A stretch of DNA of 64,000 nt from Roseburia hominis (GCA_040702975.1 CP159990.1:1-64000); one strand, 5' to 3'; positions 30,484-39,413 are shown, counted from the stretch's first letter. A program made the numbers and translations. The notes: generated from the sequence alone by a model not told the origin.

Positions 30484-32232
30484 CTACTCACCTGCCTTCT
30501 CATCAAAATCTCCGCCGCCCTTGGTCTGCGACTCATATACCTCGCGGTAGATCGCATTTTCCCGAAGCAGCTCCTCATGAGTTCCAAATCCATTTATACG
30601 GCCCTCGTCCATGACGATGATCCGGTCCGCATTTTGCACACTGGAAATTCTCTGGGCGATGATCAGCTTCGTGGTATCCGGTATCTCCTCGGCAAATGCT
30701 TTTCGAATCTTCGCATCTGTCGCCGTATCCACCGCGCTGGTACTGTCGTCGAGAATCAAGATTTTTGGTCTTTTAAGTAGCGCTCTTGCAATACAAACTC
30801 TCTGCTTCTGCCCGCCGGACACGTTGCTTCCGCCCTGCTCAATGTGCGTCTCATAGCCGTCCGGGAGCCTCTGGATAAACTCGTCTGCACAGGCCTGGCG
30901 GCAGGCCAGTTCACATTCCTCACGGGTGGCCTCCTTATTGCCCCAGCGCAGGTTATCCAAAATAGAGCCGGAAAACAAGACGTTATTCTGCAATACCACG
31001 GACACCTGATTCCTAAGTGCCTCCATGTCATATTCCTTCACGTTATGACCGCCGACAATGACCTCTCCCGCCGTCACATCGTACAGACGGCTGATCAGGT
31101 TCACCAGACTCGTCTTCGCACTTCCGGTTCCGCCGATGATCCCAATCGTCTCTCCCGAATGGATATCCAGCGTAATATCCTTGAGAACCGGCTCCTTTGA
31201 GTCTTTCCGATATGCGAATTCCACATGCCGGAACGAGATACTTCCGTCCGGAACCTCATGAATCGGGTCTGCCGGATTCTTTAGATCGCTGGTCTCACCC
31301 AGCACTTCTGAAATACGTTTTGCACTCGCCGCACTCATAGAAATCATGACGAATACCATCGACAACATCATAAGGCTCATCAGAATATTCATACAGTAGG
31401 CCAGAAGGCTCATCAGTTCTCCGGTGGTCAGGCTGTTTGCCACGATCATCTTCGCCCCGATCCAGCTAATCAAAAGGATACAACTGTAGACCGTAGTCTG
31501 CATGATTGGTGCATTAAAGACCAGATTACATTCTGCCTTGACAAAAATCTTATAAATATTTTCGCTGGTCCTCTTAAATTTGCTGGTCTCCTCCTGCTCC
31601 CGCACGTACGCTTTTACCACGCGAATCGCGGAAACATTTTCCTGAACGGACGCATTCATGTCATCATACTTCGGAAATGCCTGTTTAAAATACTTTGTGG
31701 CATTATTCATAATCGCAAATAGAACGACTCCCAGCACCAGGACCGCCACCAGATAAATGCTCGCCAGCCGGGCATTGATGTAAAATGCCATAACCATCGC
31801 ACAGATCAGACTGGCCGGCGCCCTCGTAAACATACGAAGCAGCATCTGGTAGGAATTCTGGATATTCGTCACGTCCGTTGTAAGACGAGTTACCAGACCC
31901 GCCGTGCTGTATTTGTCAATATTGGAAAATGAGAAAGTCTGAATGTTGTTAAACATCGCCTCTCTTAGGTTTCTTGCAAAGCCCGCCGACGCCTTCGCGC
32001 CGAATCTTCCGCCTGCAATTCCGGCAAACAGCCCAATCGCCGCCGCCACTACCATCACCGCACCTACCTTGTAAATGTGGTGAATGTCCCCCGCATTGAC
32101 ACCGTCATCTATGATAGAAGCCATCAGAAACGGAATGACCATTTCCATCAGCACCTCCAGGATCATGAACATCGGTGTTGCAAAGGACGCTCTTTTGAAT
32201 TCTTTAACTTCTTTCAATAAAGTCCGGATCAT
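30484..32232 (-). CDS. ABC exporter subunit with degenerate ATPase site
   Basis: This 582-aa exporter half has the membrane domain at about 10-310 and an ATPase domain with Walker A GGTGSAKTS, signature NVSGGQKQR and Walker B ILILDDSTSAVD. The Asp in place of the usual catalytic Glu marks the degenerate site typical of one partner in heterodimeric exporters, in line with the canonical site of the next gene. The ATG at 32232 is preceded by AAGGAGGAG, which lies inside the end of the MarR gene, so the genes overlap by 29 bases; an upstream ATG at 32262 lacks such a site. Confidence 0.92.
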   Translation of the reverse strand: MIRTLLKEVKEFKRASFATPMFMILEVLMEMVIPFLMASIIDDGVNAGDIHHIYKVGAVMVVAAAIGLFAGIAGGRFGAKASAGFARNLREAMFNNIQTFSFSNIDKYSTAGLVTRLTTDVTNIQNSYQMLLRMFTRAPASLICAMVMAFYINARLASIYLVAVLVLGVVLFAIMNNATKYFKQAFPKYDDMNASVQENVSAIRVVKAYVREQEETSKFKRTSENIYKIFVKAECNLVFNAPIMQTTVYSCILLISWIGAKMIVANSLTTGELMSLLAYCMNILMSLMMLSMVFVMISMSAASAKRISEVLGETSDLKNPADPIHEVPDGSISFRHVEFAYRKDSKEPVLKDITLDIHSGETIGIIGGTGSAKTSLVNLISRLYDVTAGEVIVGGHNVKEYDMEALRNQVSVVLQNNVLFSGSILDNLRWGNKEATREECELACRQACADEFIQRLPDGYETHIEQGGSNVSGGQKQRVCIARALLKRPKILILDDSTSAVDTATDAKIRKAFAEEIPDTTKLIIAQRISSVQNADRIIVMDEGRINGFGTHEELLRENAIYREVYESQTKGGGDFDEKAGE

Positions 32233-32713
32233 CTGTCTCCTCCTTCCCATCCGAGCATTCATTTTTCTGCTTTTGTAAGTTATCTCTCAGCTTCTTTGTC
32301 ACCTGGAAGAAAACCTCCAGCTCCGCATCGCTGATTCCCTCCAGCGTCCTTACATTCAGGTAATTTACCAGGCTTTCAAGCGCCTCATGTGTATGAATCC
32401 CCTTGTCTGTCAGGATCACTTTTTTAAGCCTCGCATCCCGGTCCACGGATTCCCGCCGAAGATATCCCTGTTTCTCCAGCACCTGAATCACTCCGGTCAC
32501 CGTAGACCTGCTCACCTTAAAAAATTTCTCAAGATCCTTCTGGAAAACCTCCTTGTCTCTGTTATCATACAGGTACCGGATAATCCAGCCATGCATCAAG
32601 GTGATCTCGTCGATCCCGGCAGCCTTGACATGCGCCGACATGTTCTGCTTAAACATACAGTTCAGTCTCCGTATCTCCATACCGATCCGCCGCTTCTTAT
32701 CGGTCTCTTCCAT
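32204..32713 (-). CDS. MarR family transcriptional regulator
   Basis: This 169-aa winged-helix regulator matches MarR proteins, dimeric repressors that release DNA on binding small molecules. The DNA-binding part is DLEKFFKVSRSTVTGVIQVL with the wing YLRRESVDRDARLKKVILTD. The ATG at 32713 was chosen: the earlier ATG (32782) lies close to the start of transcription, lacks a ribosome binding site, and would place the operator-like sequence inside the coding region. It overlaps the first ABC exporter gene and most likely represses the whole operon, including itself. Confidence 0.87.
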   Translation of the reverse strand: MEETDKKRRIGMEIRRLNCMFKQNMSAHVKAAGIDEITLMHGWIIRYLYDNRDKEVFQKDLEKFFKVSRSTVTGVIQVLEKQGYLRRESVDRDARLKKVILTDKGIHTHEALESLVNYLNVRTLEGISDAELEVFFQVTKKLRDNLQKQKNECSDGKEETDDPDFIERS

Positions 32714-32744
32714 ATTCTTCACCGTCCTTTTTAATTGTTCTTTT

Positions 32745-32829
32745 CCAAACTGTTTAGTATTAAATTGTTTGGTTCCGAACATTTATCTAAGTCCATATTC
32801 TATTTTACACAAATATATACTATTGTCAA
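32745..32829 (-). promoter_or_regulatory. MarR-operon promoter and operator-like site
   Basis: On the minus strand TTGACA (32829-32824) and TAAAAT (32807-32802) are 16 bases apart. Downstream, CCAAACAATTT and AAACAGTTTGG (32772-32745) form a 28-base imperfect inverted element with two AAACA-TTT direct units. Its place between promoter and start fits a MarR operator. Confidence 0.65.
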
Positions 32830-32940
32830 CCACCATAAGGAAAGTTCTATAGACTTTTGTCCGGAACCTGGCCGTCAAATCATAGATGGCTGTACGTTTT
32901 TGCCCAATACTTCTCCTCCCGTTAGAGAGTACATATAGCA

Positions 32941-32975
32941 TTAGTCGTTCACTTAGATATGCCTGCAAAGCAAAA
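32941..32975. repeat. Partial border of the intergenic repeat family
   Basis: The stretch gttcacttagatatgcctgc resembles the ttcacttaggtatgc border found at 7281-7300 and 28366-28380. Confidence 0.45.
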
Positions 32976-33012
32976 AAAGAACAACTGCCCCACAAGGTAA
33001 TTGTTCTTTTCT
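32973..33012 (-). terminator. Terminator of the alpha/beta hydrolase gene
   Basis: Arms AAAAAGAACAA and TTGTTCTTTT with a GGGGCAG-type loop, followed by T residues on the minus strand. Confidence 0.75.
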
Positions 33013-33036
33013 CTAATTTTTTCTAGTCTTCTTATT

Positions 33037-33969
33037 TTACAGCTTATTCCGTTTTTCTTCCAGCCATTCCAGGATATCCGTAAATACCGTATCCCGGTCT
33101 GTCTCATTCAGAATCTCATGACGATCATTCTCATACAATTTGATGCTTACGTCCTGAATCCCGCATTTCCTGTAAGTGTCATAGACCTGTTTTACGCTCT
33201 TTCCGAAATTCCCCACCGGGTCGTCTGCTCCCGCCACCAAAAAGAGCGGCAGATTTACCGGAATCCTGCGAATATTTTCCTTCTTCTGTGCAAACTGGAT
33301 TCCACGGAACATGTGGTAATATGCATTAACCGTAAAACGGAAGGTACACCAGGGGTGCGCGCGGTAAGCGTCCACTATGCTCTCGTCCTTAGTCAGCCAG
33401 TCCTTATCCGTGCGGGCCGGTTCAAATTTCTTATTATAAGAGCCAAATGCCATATTGTCGATCAGCGCGCTCCGGTAAGTCCAGCCCCTGACCGCGGCGA
33501 TCACGCGGCAAAGCATTCGCCCCGCTCCCAGCACTACCGCCGGCTGCGAGCCGGTTCCCATCACGATCACGCCAGAAAGGCCCTCGCCATATAACTCCAT
33601 ATATTGCCGAATCAGAAATGAGCCCATACTATGTCCCAACATAAAATAGGGAATATCCGGATATTTTTCCTTCGTTATGAGCCGTAGCTTATGAATATCT
33701 CCGATCACACATTCATTTCCCCTGGTATCATGAAAATATCCGTGCAACTCCTCGCTTCGCACAGAACCTCCGTGGCCCAGATGATCATGTCCGACAACAT
33801 AATACCCATGTTCATTTAAAAATCGCGCAAATGCATCATAGCGGTCAATGTATTCCACCATACCATGGCACATCTGAAGGACTGCTTTGATCTCACCCTC
33901 CGGCTTCCACTCGATCGCATGAATCCGCGTCGCTCCATCTCTGGATGGATACGTAAATTCCTGTTTCAT
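33037..33969 (-). CDS. Alpha/beta hydrolase (monoacylglycerol lipase/lysophospholipase type)
   Basis: This 310-aa protein matches the serine aminopeptidase S33/Hydrolase_4 family, esterases that act on lipid monoesters. The nucleophile elbow is MLGHSMGSFL (Ser about 114), an oxyanion HG stretch appears as LQMCHGMVEY and GHDHLGHGGS, the acid is in LVAGADDPVG, and the His is in NDRHEILNE near the end. There is no signal peptide, so it is cytosolic or loosely membrane-bound. It starts about 35 bases after the citrate synthase stop and may share its transcript. The natural substrate is unknown. Confidence 0.9.
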   Translation of the reverse strand: MKQEFTYPSRDGATRIHAIEWKPEGEIKAVLQMCHGMVEYIDRYDAFARFLNEHGYYVVGHDHLGHGGSVRSEELHGYFHDTRGNECVIGDIHKLRLITKEKYPDIPYFMLGHSMGSFLIRQYMELYGEGLSGVIVMGTGSQPAVVLGAGRMLCRVIAAVRGWTYRSALIDNMAFGSYNKKFEPARTDKDWLTKDESIVDAYRAHPWCTFRFTVNAYYHMFRGIQFAQKKENIRRIPVNLPLFLVAGADDPVGNFGKSVKQVYDTYRKCGIQDVSIKLYENDRHEILNETDRDTVFTDILEWLEEKRNKL

Positions 33970-34004
33970 CGGTATCAGTTCCTCCTCAAATACTTTATCA
34001 AACC

Positions 34005-35381
34005 TTATCGCTGTTCCAATTTAACATAATCCCTGTAAGGTGCCAGCGGTTTATACGCCGGACGTATGATCTTATCCACATTCTTAAGCTCTTCCAGACG
34101 GTGCGCACTCCAGCCTACGATACGCGCGGTCGCAAAGATCGGTGTATAAAGCTGCTCCGGAATGCCCAGCATTCCGTAAACAAGTCCGCTGTAGAAGTCC
34201 ACGTTGGCGTTGACCCCTTTGTACATCTTACGCTTCTCGGCGATGACTTTCGGCGCCATACGCTCCACCTTCTCATATAATCTATACTCTTTATCATATC
34301 CTTTTTCACGGGCAAGCTGCGCCACAAATTTCTTGAAGATCTCAGCACGGGGGTCGGAGACTGAGTAGATGGCATGACCCATTCCGTATATCAGTCCCTT
34401 CTTGTCAAACCGCTCTTTATTCAGCAATCCTTCCAGGTAATTTCTTACCTCGTCATCGTCGTCCCAGTCTTTTACTACTTCCTTCATATCCGCAAACATC
34501 TGCGTCACCTTGATATTGGCTCCGCCATGTTTCGGTCCTTTCAGGGACGCCATCGCTGCTGCAATGGTTGAATACGTATCCGTTCCCGAGGAGGTAACGA
34601 CATGCGTTGTGAACGTTGAATTGTTACCACCGCCGTGATCCATATGGAGTACCAGTGCCATATCCAGAATCCTTGCTTCCAGCTTACTGTATTTCCGGTC
34701 CTCACGAAGCATCAGCAGAATGTTCTCCGCCACGGATTTTTTCGGGTCCGGCGCATAAATATACATATCTTCCCCTCTGCGGTAATTATATGCATGATAA
34801 CCATATACCATGAGCATCGGGAACTGGCTGATCAGATTCAGACACTGTCTCAATACATTCGGGATACTGGTATCGTCCGCCTTATCGTCATACGTATACA
34901 GATTCAAAATAGAACGGGACAGGCTGTTCATCATATCCGGACTCGGCGCCTTCATAATGACATCACGCACAAAAGTCGGCGGCAATGTACGTCGCTCTGC
35001 CAGATTCTCCTTAAAACGCACCAGCTGCTCCATCGTGGGAAGTTCACCAAACAGAAGCAGGTAAGCAATTTCTTCAAACCCGTATCTTCTCGGCACCAAA
35101 AATCCTTTTACCAGATCCTTGATATTATATCCTCTGTAATACAGATTGCCGGCGCAGGGAACCTCCTGCCCCTTCACAATCTTCTTGGCACATACGTCAG
35201 ATATATTGGTCAGGCCGGCAAGCACACCTTTCCCGTTTAAATCACGCAGACCTCTCTTGACATCGTATTGCGTGAACAATTCTTTGTCAATCTCGTTGTT
35301 CTTCTCGCAAAGCGCCGAAAGCTCTTCAATCTCCGGTGTAATCTCAAACAATAAGGTTTCCAAATCTTTTACTTGATTCAT
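34005..35381 (-). CDS. Citrate/2-methylcitrate synthase
   Basis: This 458-aa enzyme condenses acetyl-CoA with oxaloacetate. It has the citrate synthase fold with the catalytic His residues in HMDHGGGNNSTF (near 255) and GMGHAIYSVSDPRA (near 318) and the Asp in NVDFYSGLVYGMLG (near 374). An N-terminal extension of about 80 residues and internal features mark the longer Clostridia type. The ATG at 35381 has AAAGGGG upstream; an earlier ATG at 35546 would overlap the next gene and adds 55 unlike residues. The enzyme supplies citrate for glutamate synthesis in anaerobes with partial citric acid cycles. Confidence 0.9.
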   Translation of the reverse strand: MNQVKDLETLLFEITPEIEELSALCEKNNEIDKELFTQYDVKRGLRDLNGKGVLAGLTNISDVCAKKIVKGQEVPCAGNLYYRGYNIKDLVKGFLVPRRYGFEEIAYLLLFGELPTMEQLVRFKENLAERRTLPPTFVRDVIMKAPSPDMMNSLSRSILNLYTYDDKADDTSIPNVLRQCLNLISQFPMLMVYGYHAYNYRRGEDMYIYAPDPKKSVAENILLMLREDRKYSKLEARILDMALVLHMDHGGGNNSTFTTHVVTSSGTDTYSTIAAAMASLKGPKHGGANIKVTQMFADMKEVVKDWDDDDEVRNYLEGLLNKERFDKKGLIYGMGHAIYSVSDPRAEIFKKFVAQLAREKGYDKEYRLYEKVERMAPKVIAEKRKMYKGVNANVDFYSGLVYGMLGIPEQLYTPIFATARIVGWSAHRLEELKNVDKIIRPAYKPLAPYRDYVKLEQR

Positions 35382-35476
35382 GTGTTTTCCCCTTTCTTTG
35401 GTCCTGCCCCCCCAAACGACGAGTTTCTTTCTGGCACAAAGTTCGGCAAATACCTGGTTATTTACGAAACGTTGTA

Positions 35477-36157
35477 CTAATTCCCGGTCGGGAAATATGG
35501 GCGGAGCGCCCCTGCCACCGCACTGATCGGCATGGTCTGAAGCCACACATGACCAGGTCCGGTAATGACCGTATTAAATAATCCTTCCCCTCCAAACACA
35601 ATATTCTTAGCCCCTTTTACAGACTGAATATCCACCTGGCATGACGCACTCATGGCAGCCAAATAACCGGAATCCACAACGATCTGCTGTCCCGGCTGCA
35701 GATCATACTCTACCACATGCCCGTCGAACTCTGCGAAAACTATTCCGTAACCGGATACTCTCTGCAGAATAAATCCTTCCCCGCCAAACAGACCGGAAGC
35801 TACCTTTTTATGAAAATGTACCGAAAGGCTGACTCCTGCTTCCGAAGCAAGGAATGCCTTTTTCTGGAAGATGTACTCCTGTCCCGGTCCCACCTCAAAG
35901 ACGCGGACAGACCCCGGGAAGCTGGATGCAAATGCAATCAGTCCACTTCCACCCTGCGCGGTATAAATATTCTGAAACATCTTCTCCCCGGAAAACATAC
36001 GCCCAAATGCCTTTCCAATACCTCCGTTCGTCGTAGTCTCCATCAGCATGTTCGGCGACATCCACGCCATAGAACCACTCTCCGTGATCATCTTCTCTCC
36101 TGCCTCCAACTGGCAGATTACTACCGGCAGCGTGTCGCCCTTGATCTCATATTTCAT
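35477..36157 (-). CDS. AIM24/TIGR00266 family protein
   Basis: This 226-aa protein matches the AIM24 (DUF124, TIGR00266) family of beta-rich proteins with internal repeats. Signature stretches are GEKMITESGSMAWMSPNM near the start, FGGEGFILQRVSGYGIVFAE in the middle and GGEGLFNTVITGPGHVWLQT near the end. The function of the bacterial proteins is not established. The ATG at 36157 follows AAGGAGGGG, which decides it over an ATG 45 bases upstream. It stands alone about 95 bases upstream of the citrate synthase gene and may be co-transcribed with it. Confidence 0.9.
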   Translation of the reverse strand: MKYEIKGDTLPVVICQLEAGEKMITESGSMAWMSPNMLMETTTNGGIGKAFGRMFSGEKMFQNIYTAQGGSGLIAFASSFPGSVRVFEVGPGQEYIFQKKAFLASEAGVSLSVHFHKKVASGLFGGEGFILQRVSGYGIVFAEFDGHVVEYDLQPGQQIVVDSGYLAAMSASCQVDIQSVKGAKNIVFGGEGLFNTVITGPGHVWLQTMPISAVAGALRPYFPTGN

Positions 36158-36213
36158 TTTAGCCCCTCCTTTTCCTGCCGGCATATCCCCGGCGTCTCTC
36201 ACATCGTGTTATA

Positions 36214-36288
36214 TTATGATATATACTTAAGTACAGATGCAAAGAAAACCTCGCACCTTCTACATAGTACCATAATTCTTCGCATCAT
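36214..36288 (-). other. Tiny reading frame with ribosome binding site after rsmA (duplicate of the module before rsmA)
   Basis: GGAGGGGCT precedes ATG, giving a 24-codon frame beginning MMRRIMVL. About 30 bases around it (CCGGAGGGGCtATGAT and CGAAGAATtATGG) repeat the sequence just upstream of rsmA at 37244-37274. Whether it is translated is unknown. Confidence 0.35.
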
Positions 36289-36302
36289 AGCCCCTCCGGA
36301 CA

Positions 36303-37223
36303 TTATACCGTAGTCTTGGCCTCCATCAGCCTCTTTAAAATATCTGCCAAACGTGCGAATTCGGTAAGGTTAAGCGCCTCTCCCCGAATGCTGCTTCCAC
36401 GTCCAAGCTCTTCGATTGCTTTTTCTATAATCTCTTTCGAAATATTAAGTTCTCTGGAATTCTTAAGCCCGTTGGCCAAAGTCTTTCTTCTCTGATTAAA
36501 CGACGCCCGGATAATCTGAAACAAAAACGCCTCATCCTGCACCTGGACCGGGGGCTTCTCATGCCGGGTCAGCCGAATGACTGCAGAGCCAACGGACGGC
36601 CTTGGCATAAAGCAGTTCGGCGGCACATTCGCCACGATATACGGCTCTGCATAATACTGCACCGCCAGAGACAATGCGCCATAATCCTTGGTGCCCGGTC
36701 CGACCTGCATACGGTCTGCCACTTCTTTTTGAACCATGACCGTGATACTTTCCAGCGGTACATGCTTTTCAAACAGCCCCATGATGATCGGAGTCGTGAT
36801 ATAATAAGGAAGATTCGCCACAACCTTGATCGGGCGCCCTTCGTTTTTCTCTCTCACCAATTCTTCGATATCAAGTCTCAGGATATCTTCATTGATCACG
36901 GTCACATTATCGTAACCTTTTAGTGTATCCCACAAAATCGGGATCAAATTCTTATCGATCTCAACTGCTGCCACTTCTCTTGCCGCACACGCCAGATATT
37001 GCGTCATGGTTCCGATGCCGGGACCGATCTCCAGGACAAAATCATCTTTTGTGATCTCGGCAGCCCGAATAATCTTATCCAGCACATGCGTATCGATCAG
37101 GAAATTCTGCCCGAATTTTTTCTGAAAATTAAAGTTATATTTTTGCAGAATCTCAATCGTATTCTGCGGGTTTCCAAGTGTTGGTTCTCTCACTGATGCT
37201 CTCTCTTTCTGTCTGTTCTCCAA
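36303..37223 (-). CDS. rsmA: 16S rRNA (adenine(1518)-N(6)/adenine(1519)-N(6))-dimethyltransferase
   Basis: This 306-aa KsgA/RsmA enzyme dimethylates two adjacent adenines near the 3' end of 16S rRNA during ribosome assembly, using S-adenosylmethionine. The opening FQKKFGQNFLIDTHVLDKII, the cofactor motif VLEIGPGIGTMTQYL and the catalytic VVANLPYYITTPIIM are all canonical; the C-terminal helical domain follows. No ATG is available at the proper N-terminus, so a TTG at 37223 is the likely start (a GTG at 37193 is possible). A 9-codon reading frame with GGAGGGG lies 12 bases before it. It sits downstream of tatD on the same strand, a common order. Confidence 0.95.
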   Translation of the reverse strand: MENRQKERASVREPTLGNPQNTIEILQKYNFNFQKKFGQNFLIDTHVLDKIIRAAEITKDDFVLEIGPGIGTMTQYLACAAREVAAVEIDKNLIPILWDTLKGYDNVTVINEDILRLDIEELVREKNEGRPIKVVANLPYYITTPIIMGLFEKHVPLESITVMVQKEVADRMQVGPGTKDYGALSLAVQYYAEPYIVANVPPNCFMPRPSVGSAVIRLTRHEKPPVQVQDEAFLFQIIRASFNQRRKTLANGLKNSRELNISKEIIEKAIEELGRGSSIRGEALNLTEFARLADILKRLMEAKTTV

Positions 37224-37235
37224 ACCAATATTTCT

Positions 37236-37262
37236 TTATAATGCCATGATTCTTCGAATCAT
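37236..37262 (-). other. Possible upstream leader reading frame of rsmA
   Basis: GGAGGGGCC then ATG gives the 8-residue frame MIRRIMAL, ending TAA 12 bases before the TTG start of rsmA. ATGATTC and GAATCAT form a hairpin over its start codon. It may couple translation to rsmA, whose own ribosome binding site is weak. Confidence 0.4.
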
Positions 37263-37496
37263 GGCCCCTCCGGGAGATTTTAGCGCTCACATTTCTGCGG
37301 TGAACGCAGAAATCTATGCGCAGTATAATGTCTGGCGACATTATACCATAAAACGCAGTGCGAACTCACGAGCGTTCCGCTCGTTCGTTCACGGGCTTTC
37401 GCCCTATCAAAGCGCAGGAAAAGCAATCCGCCTGCAAGCAGTCGATTGCTTTTTCTGCACTTTGGCACTGCTCATTGCTTTCGTGGACATTATACC
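37263..37496. other. Structured intergenic region between tatD and rsmA
   Basis: No credible gene in these roughly 235 bases. It holds several hairpins (ATTTCTGCG/CGCAGAAAT at 37289-37311; a GAGCG/CGCTC stem near 37370) and a segment bounded by the same 9-mer GACATTATA at 37337 and 37491 in direct orientation. A related ggacattatacc lies just past rsmA at 36298. It looks like a small repeat or mobile-element derived insert. Confidence 0.45.
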
Positions 37497-38258
37497 TTAC
37501 AGCCGATACATTTTACGGGCATTTTCCTCTGTGACACGGATCACTTCCTCGGGCGTGATTCCCTTAATCTCGGCAATCTTCTCGGCCACATAGGTCAAAT
37601 ATGCTGAATTGTTGCGCTTCCCCCGATATGGTTCCGGCGCCATGTACGGGCAGTCTGTCTCCAGCAAAATCCGATCCAGTGGGATCTCGGCTGCCACATC
37701 TTTTAGTTTCTTAGCATTCTTAAAAGTAACTACTCCTCCGATACCGATGTAAAATCCCATCTTAACATACTCTTTTGCCATCTCTACCGAATAGGAATAG
37801 CAATGAATCACCCCGCCAAGGCCTTTCGCGTAATTCTGCATGATATACATGGTATCCGCAGCCGCCTCACGGCTATGAATGATCACCGGAAGATCCAGCT
37901 CCCTTGCCAGCTCAAGCTGACGAATGAACCACTGCTTCTGCACTTCGTGCGGCTCGTTGTCCCAATAATAATCCAGCCCGATCTCGCCTACCGCTACGAC
38001 CTTATCCTCCCGGAATAACTCTTTCATTTTTGCAAATTTCTCTTCATCCAGAGCGCCTACCTCATCCGGGTGAATCCCCACCGCCGCATAAATGAACGGA
38101 TATTTATGTGCCAGGGCAATCGCATACTGACAGGAATCATAAGACGCGCTGACATTCACGATCGTGCCGACCCCCTGAGACGGCATGGACACCAGCAGTT
38201 CCTCCCTGTCGTCTTCAAACTGTTTGTCATCGTAATGACTATGTGTATCAAATATCAT
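37497..38258 (-). CDS. TatD family metal-dependent hydrolase
   Basis: This 253-aa TIM-barrel protein has the TatD DNase signature: DTHSHYDDKQF at the start (metal-binding HxH), GEIGLDYYWD near residue 92, PVIIHSREA near 125, HCYSYSVEMAKEY near 150 and LETDCPYMAPEPYRGKRN near 200. Family members are Mg-dependent 3'-5' nucleases involved in DNA repair or RNA turnover. It is upstream of rsmA, a frequent neighbour pair in Firmicutes. Length and motifs are complete. Confidence 0.94.
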   Translation of the reverse strand: MIFDTHSHYDDKQFEDDREELLVSMPSQGVGTIVNVSASYDSCQYAIALAHKYPFIYAAVGIHPDEVGALDEEKFAKMKELFREDKVVAVGEIGLDYYWDNEPHEVQKQWFIRQLELARELDLPVIIHSREAAADTMYIMQNYAKGLGGVIHCYSYSVEMAKEYVKMGFYIGIGGVVTFKNAKKLKDVAAEIPLDRILLETDCPYMAPEPYRGKRNNSAYLTYVAEKIAEIKGITPEEVIRVTEENARKMYRL

Positions 38259-38493
38259 ATTATCTCACCTTCTAATCTATGTCATATACTGTATCAGCAT
38301 CGTACTTATTAGTATAACACACTTCTACCCTGCTGGAAAATAAATTTTTCACTTGCCCCAAATGCTCTGCTTATGTATACTATAAATAGTACCGGAATAG
38401 TTGTCCGACGGACATACTTCCGGCAAGAGTGATAACCAATGGAAGTGTGGGGAATCTTCCAAAAATATGACTGATGCAAGGAGGATATTTGCA

Positions 38494-38784
38494 ATGAAAG
38501 TATTTGACAGTGTAAACAAAACAGAGGTCGAGATCGAACTGTCTGACCTTAAGAAGATCATGATTGACGGACGTCAGGTCGATCTGTATTTTGACCATGT
38601 AAAGACGGATGCAGACGGATACCTTTCCTGGGACGTAGAGCACTGGTCTTCCATCGACCCGAAACGTTTTATTCGCTGCTACTCCCTGAAGGGGAAAGTA
38701 CTCAGCGAGTCCACCGGACATAATTTGTATGACCTTGCGAATGAATTCCATCCGGAAGAGGCTACGAAAATCGAGCTCAGCTAG
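38494..38784 (+). CDS. Conserved hypothetical protein, 96 aa
   Basis: The family is not recognised. The ATG at 38494 follows AAGGAGG by 9 bases, which decides it over an in-frame ATG at 38401. The 96-residue product is acidic, with no membrane segment; it begins MKVFDSVNKTEVEIEL and contains LKKIMIDGRQVDLYFDHVKT and a short aromatic WDVEHWSSIDPKRF stretch, compatible with a small globular beta-rich fold. It is alone on the plus strand between tatD and the repeat pair, divergent from tatD. No function is proposed. Confidence 0.8.
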   Translation: MKVFDSVNKTEVEIELSDLKKIMIDGRQVDLYFDHVKTDADGYLSWDVEHWSSIDPKRFIRCYSLKGKVLSESTGHNLYDLANEFHPEEATKIELS

Positions 38785-38792
38785 TACAACGG

Positions 38793-38890
38793 TTCATACC
38801 TTGTGAAACGGCCGAATGGCCATACGGGATGCCCTATGGGTATACCTTGTGAAACGGCCGAATGGCCATTCGGGATGCCCTTTGGGTATA
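38793..38890 (-). repeat. 46-bp intergenic repeat, two units
   Basis: Two tandem units in reverse orientation: gtataccttgtgaaacggcc, then gaatggcca and cgggatgccct. Same family as 28344-28520. Confidence 0.88.
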
Positions 38891-38998
38891 ATTAACTGGA
38901 CTTTATGCGCAGGGTATTTTTCAAAGAATGCATATTGAGCCTGTCAGGGCAATAGGACCCGGGTCATTCCCGGCAAATGTGAGAATGCCTGAACATAC

Positions 38999-39052
38999 GA
39001 AAAAGTGCTGATACAACTTCGACGGAATCCGCAAGGTGTAGCAGCACTTTTC
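38999..39052. terminator. Terminator at the end of the CsoR/ABC operon
   Basis: Arms AAAAGTGCTG-aTACAactt and aaggTGTA-gCAGCACTTTT form a long stem with A/T tracts on both sides. Confidence 0.8.
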
Positions 39053-39053
39053 A

Positions 39054-39413
39054 CTATTTCACAAACTTGTCAATCGCCTGATTCAAAAGCTCAATCGCCT
39101 CGTCATCGCCCTCCTCTACCGCATGGACGATGCAATGATTCAGATGATTCTTAAGAACCACTTTTCCGGTATTATTAATCGCAGAGCGGACAGCCGCGAG
39201 CTGAATCAGCACTTCGCTGCAATCCTCATCGCGCTCGACCATGCGTTTGACTGCTTCCAAATGTCCGATTACCCGGGATAATCGGTTTATCACCGCTTTT
39301 TTCTCTGCGACGCTATGCACATGCTTATAATGGCCGTCTCCGAGAGCCGCCTGAATTTGTACTTTGATTTCTTTATCCACATTCTCACCCTTGCCTTCCA
39401 ATCCTGCCTCCAA
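39054..39413 (-). CDS. CsoR/RcnR-type metal-sensing regulator
   Basis: This up to 119-aa all-helical protein matches the CsoR/FrmR/RcnR repressors, tetramers that bind Cu(I), Ni/Co or reactive aldehydes and sulfur species. The C-H-C ligand pattern is present (Cys in DEDCSEVLIQL, then KNHLNHC). The start is uncertain: TTG at 39413 overlaps GGAGG, and a GTG at 39380 preceded by AAGGGTGAG gives a more usual N-terminus (DKEIKVQIQAALGDGHYK). It is the last gene after an iron/cobalamin-type ABC importer, about 45 bases from the binding-protein gene. The sensed ligand is unknown. Confidence 0.88.
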   Translation of the reverse strand: MEAGLEGKGENVDKEIKVQIQAALGDGHYKHVHSVAEKKAVINRLSRVIGHLEAVKRMVERDEDCSEVLIQLAAVRSAINNTGKVVLKNHLNHCIVHAVEEGDDEAIELLNQAIDKFVK

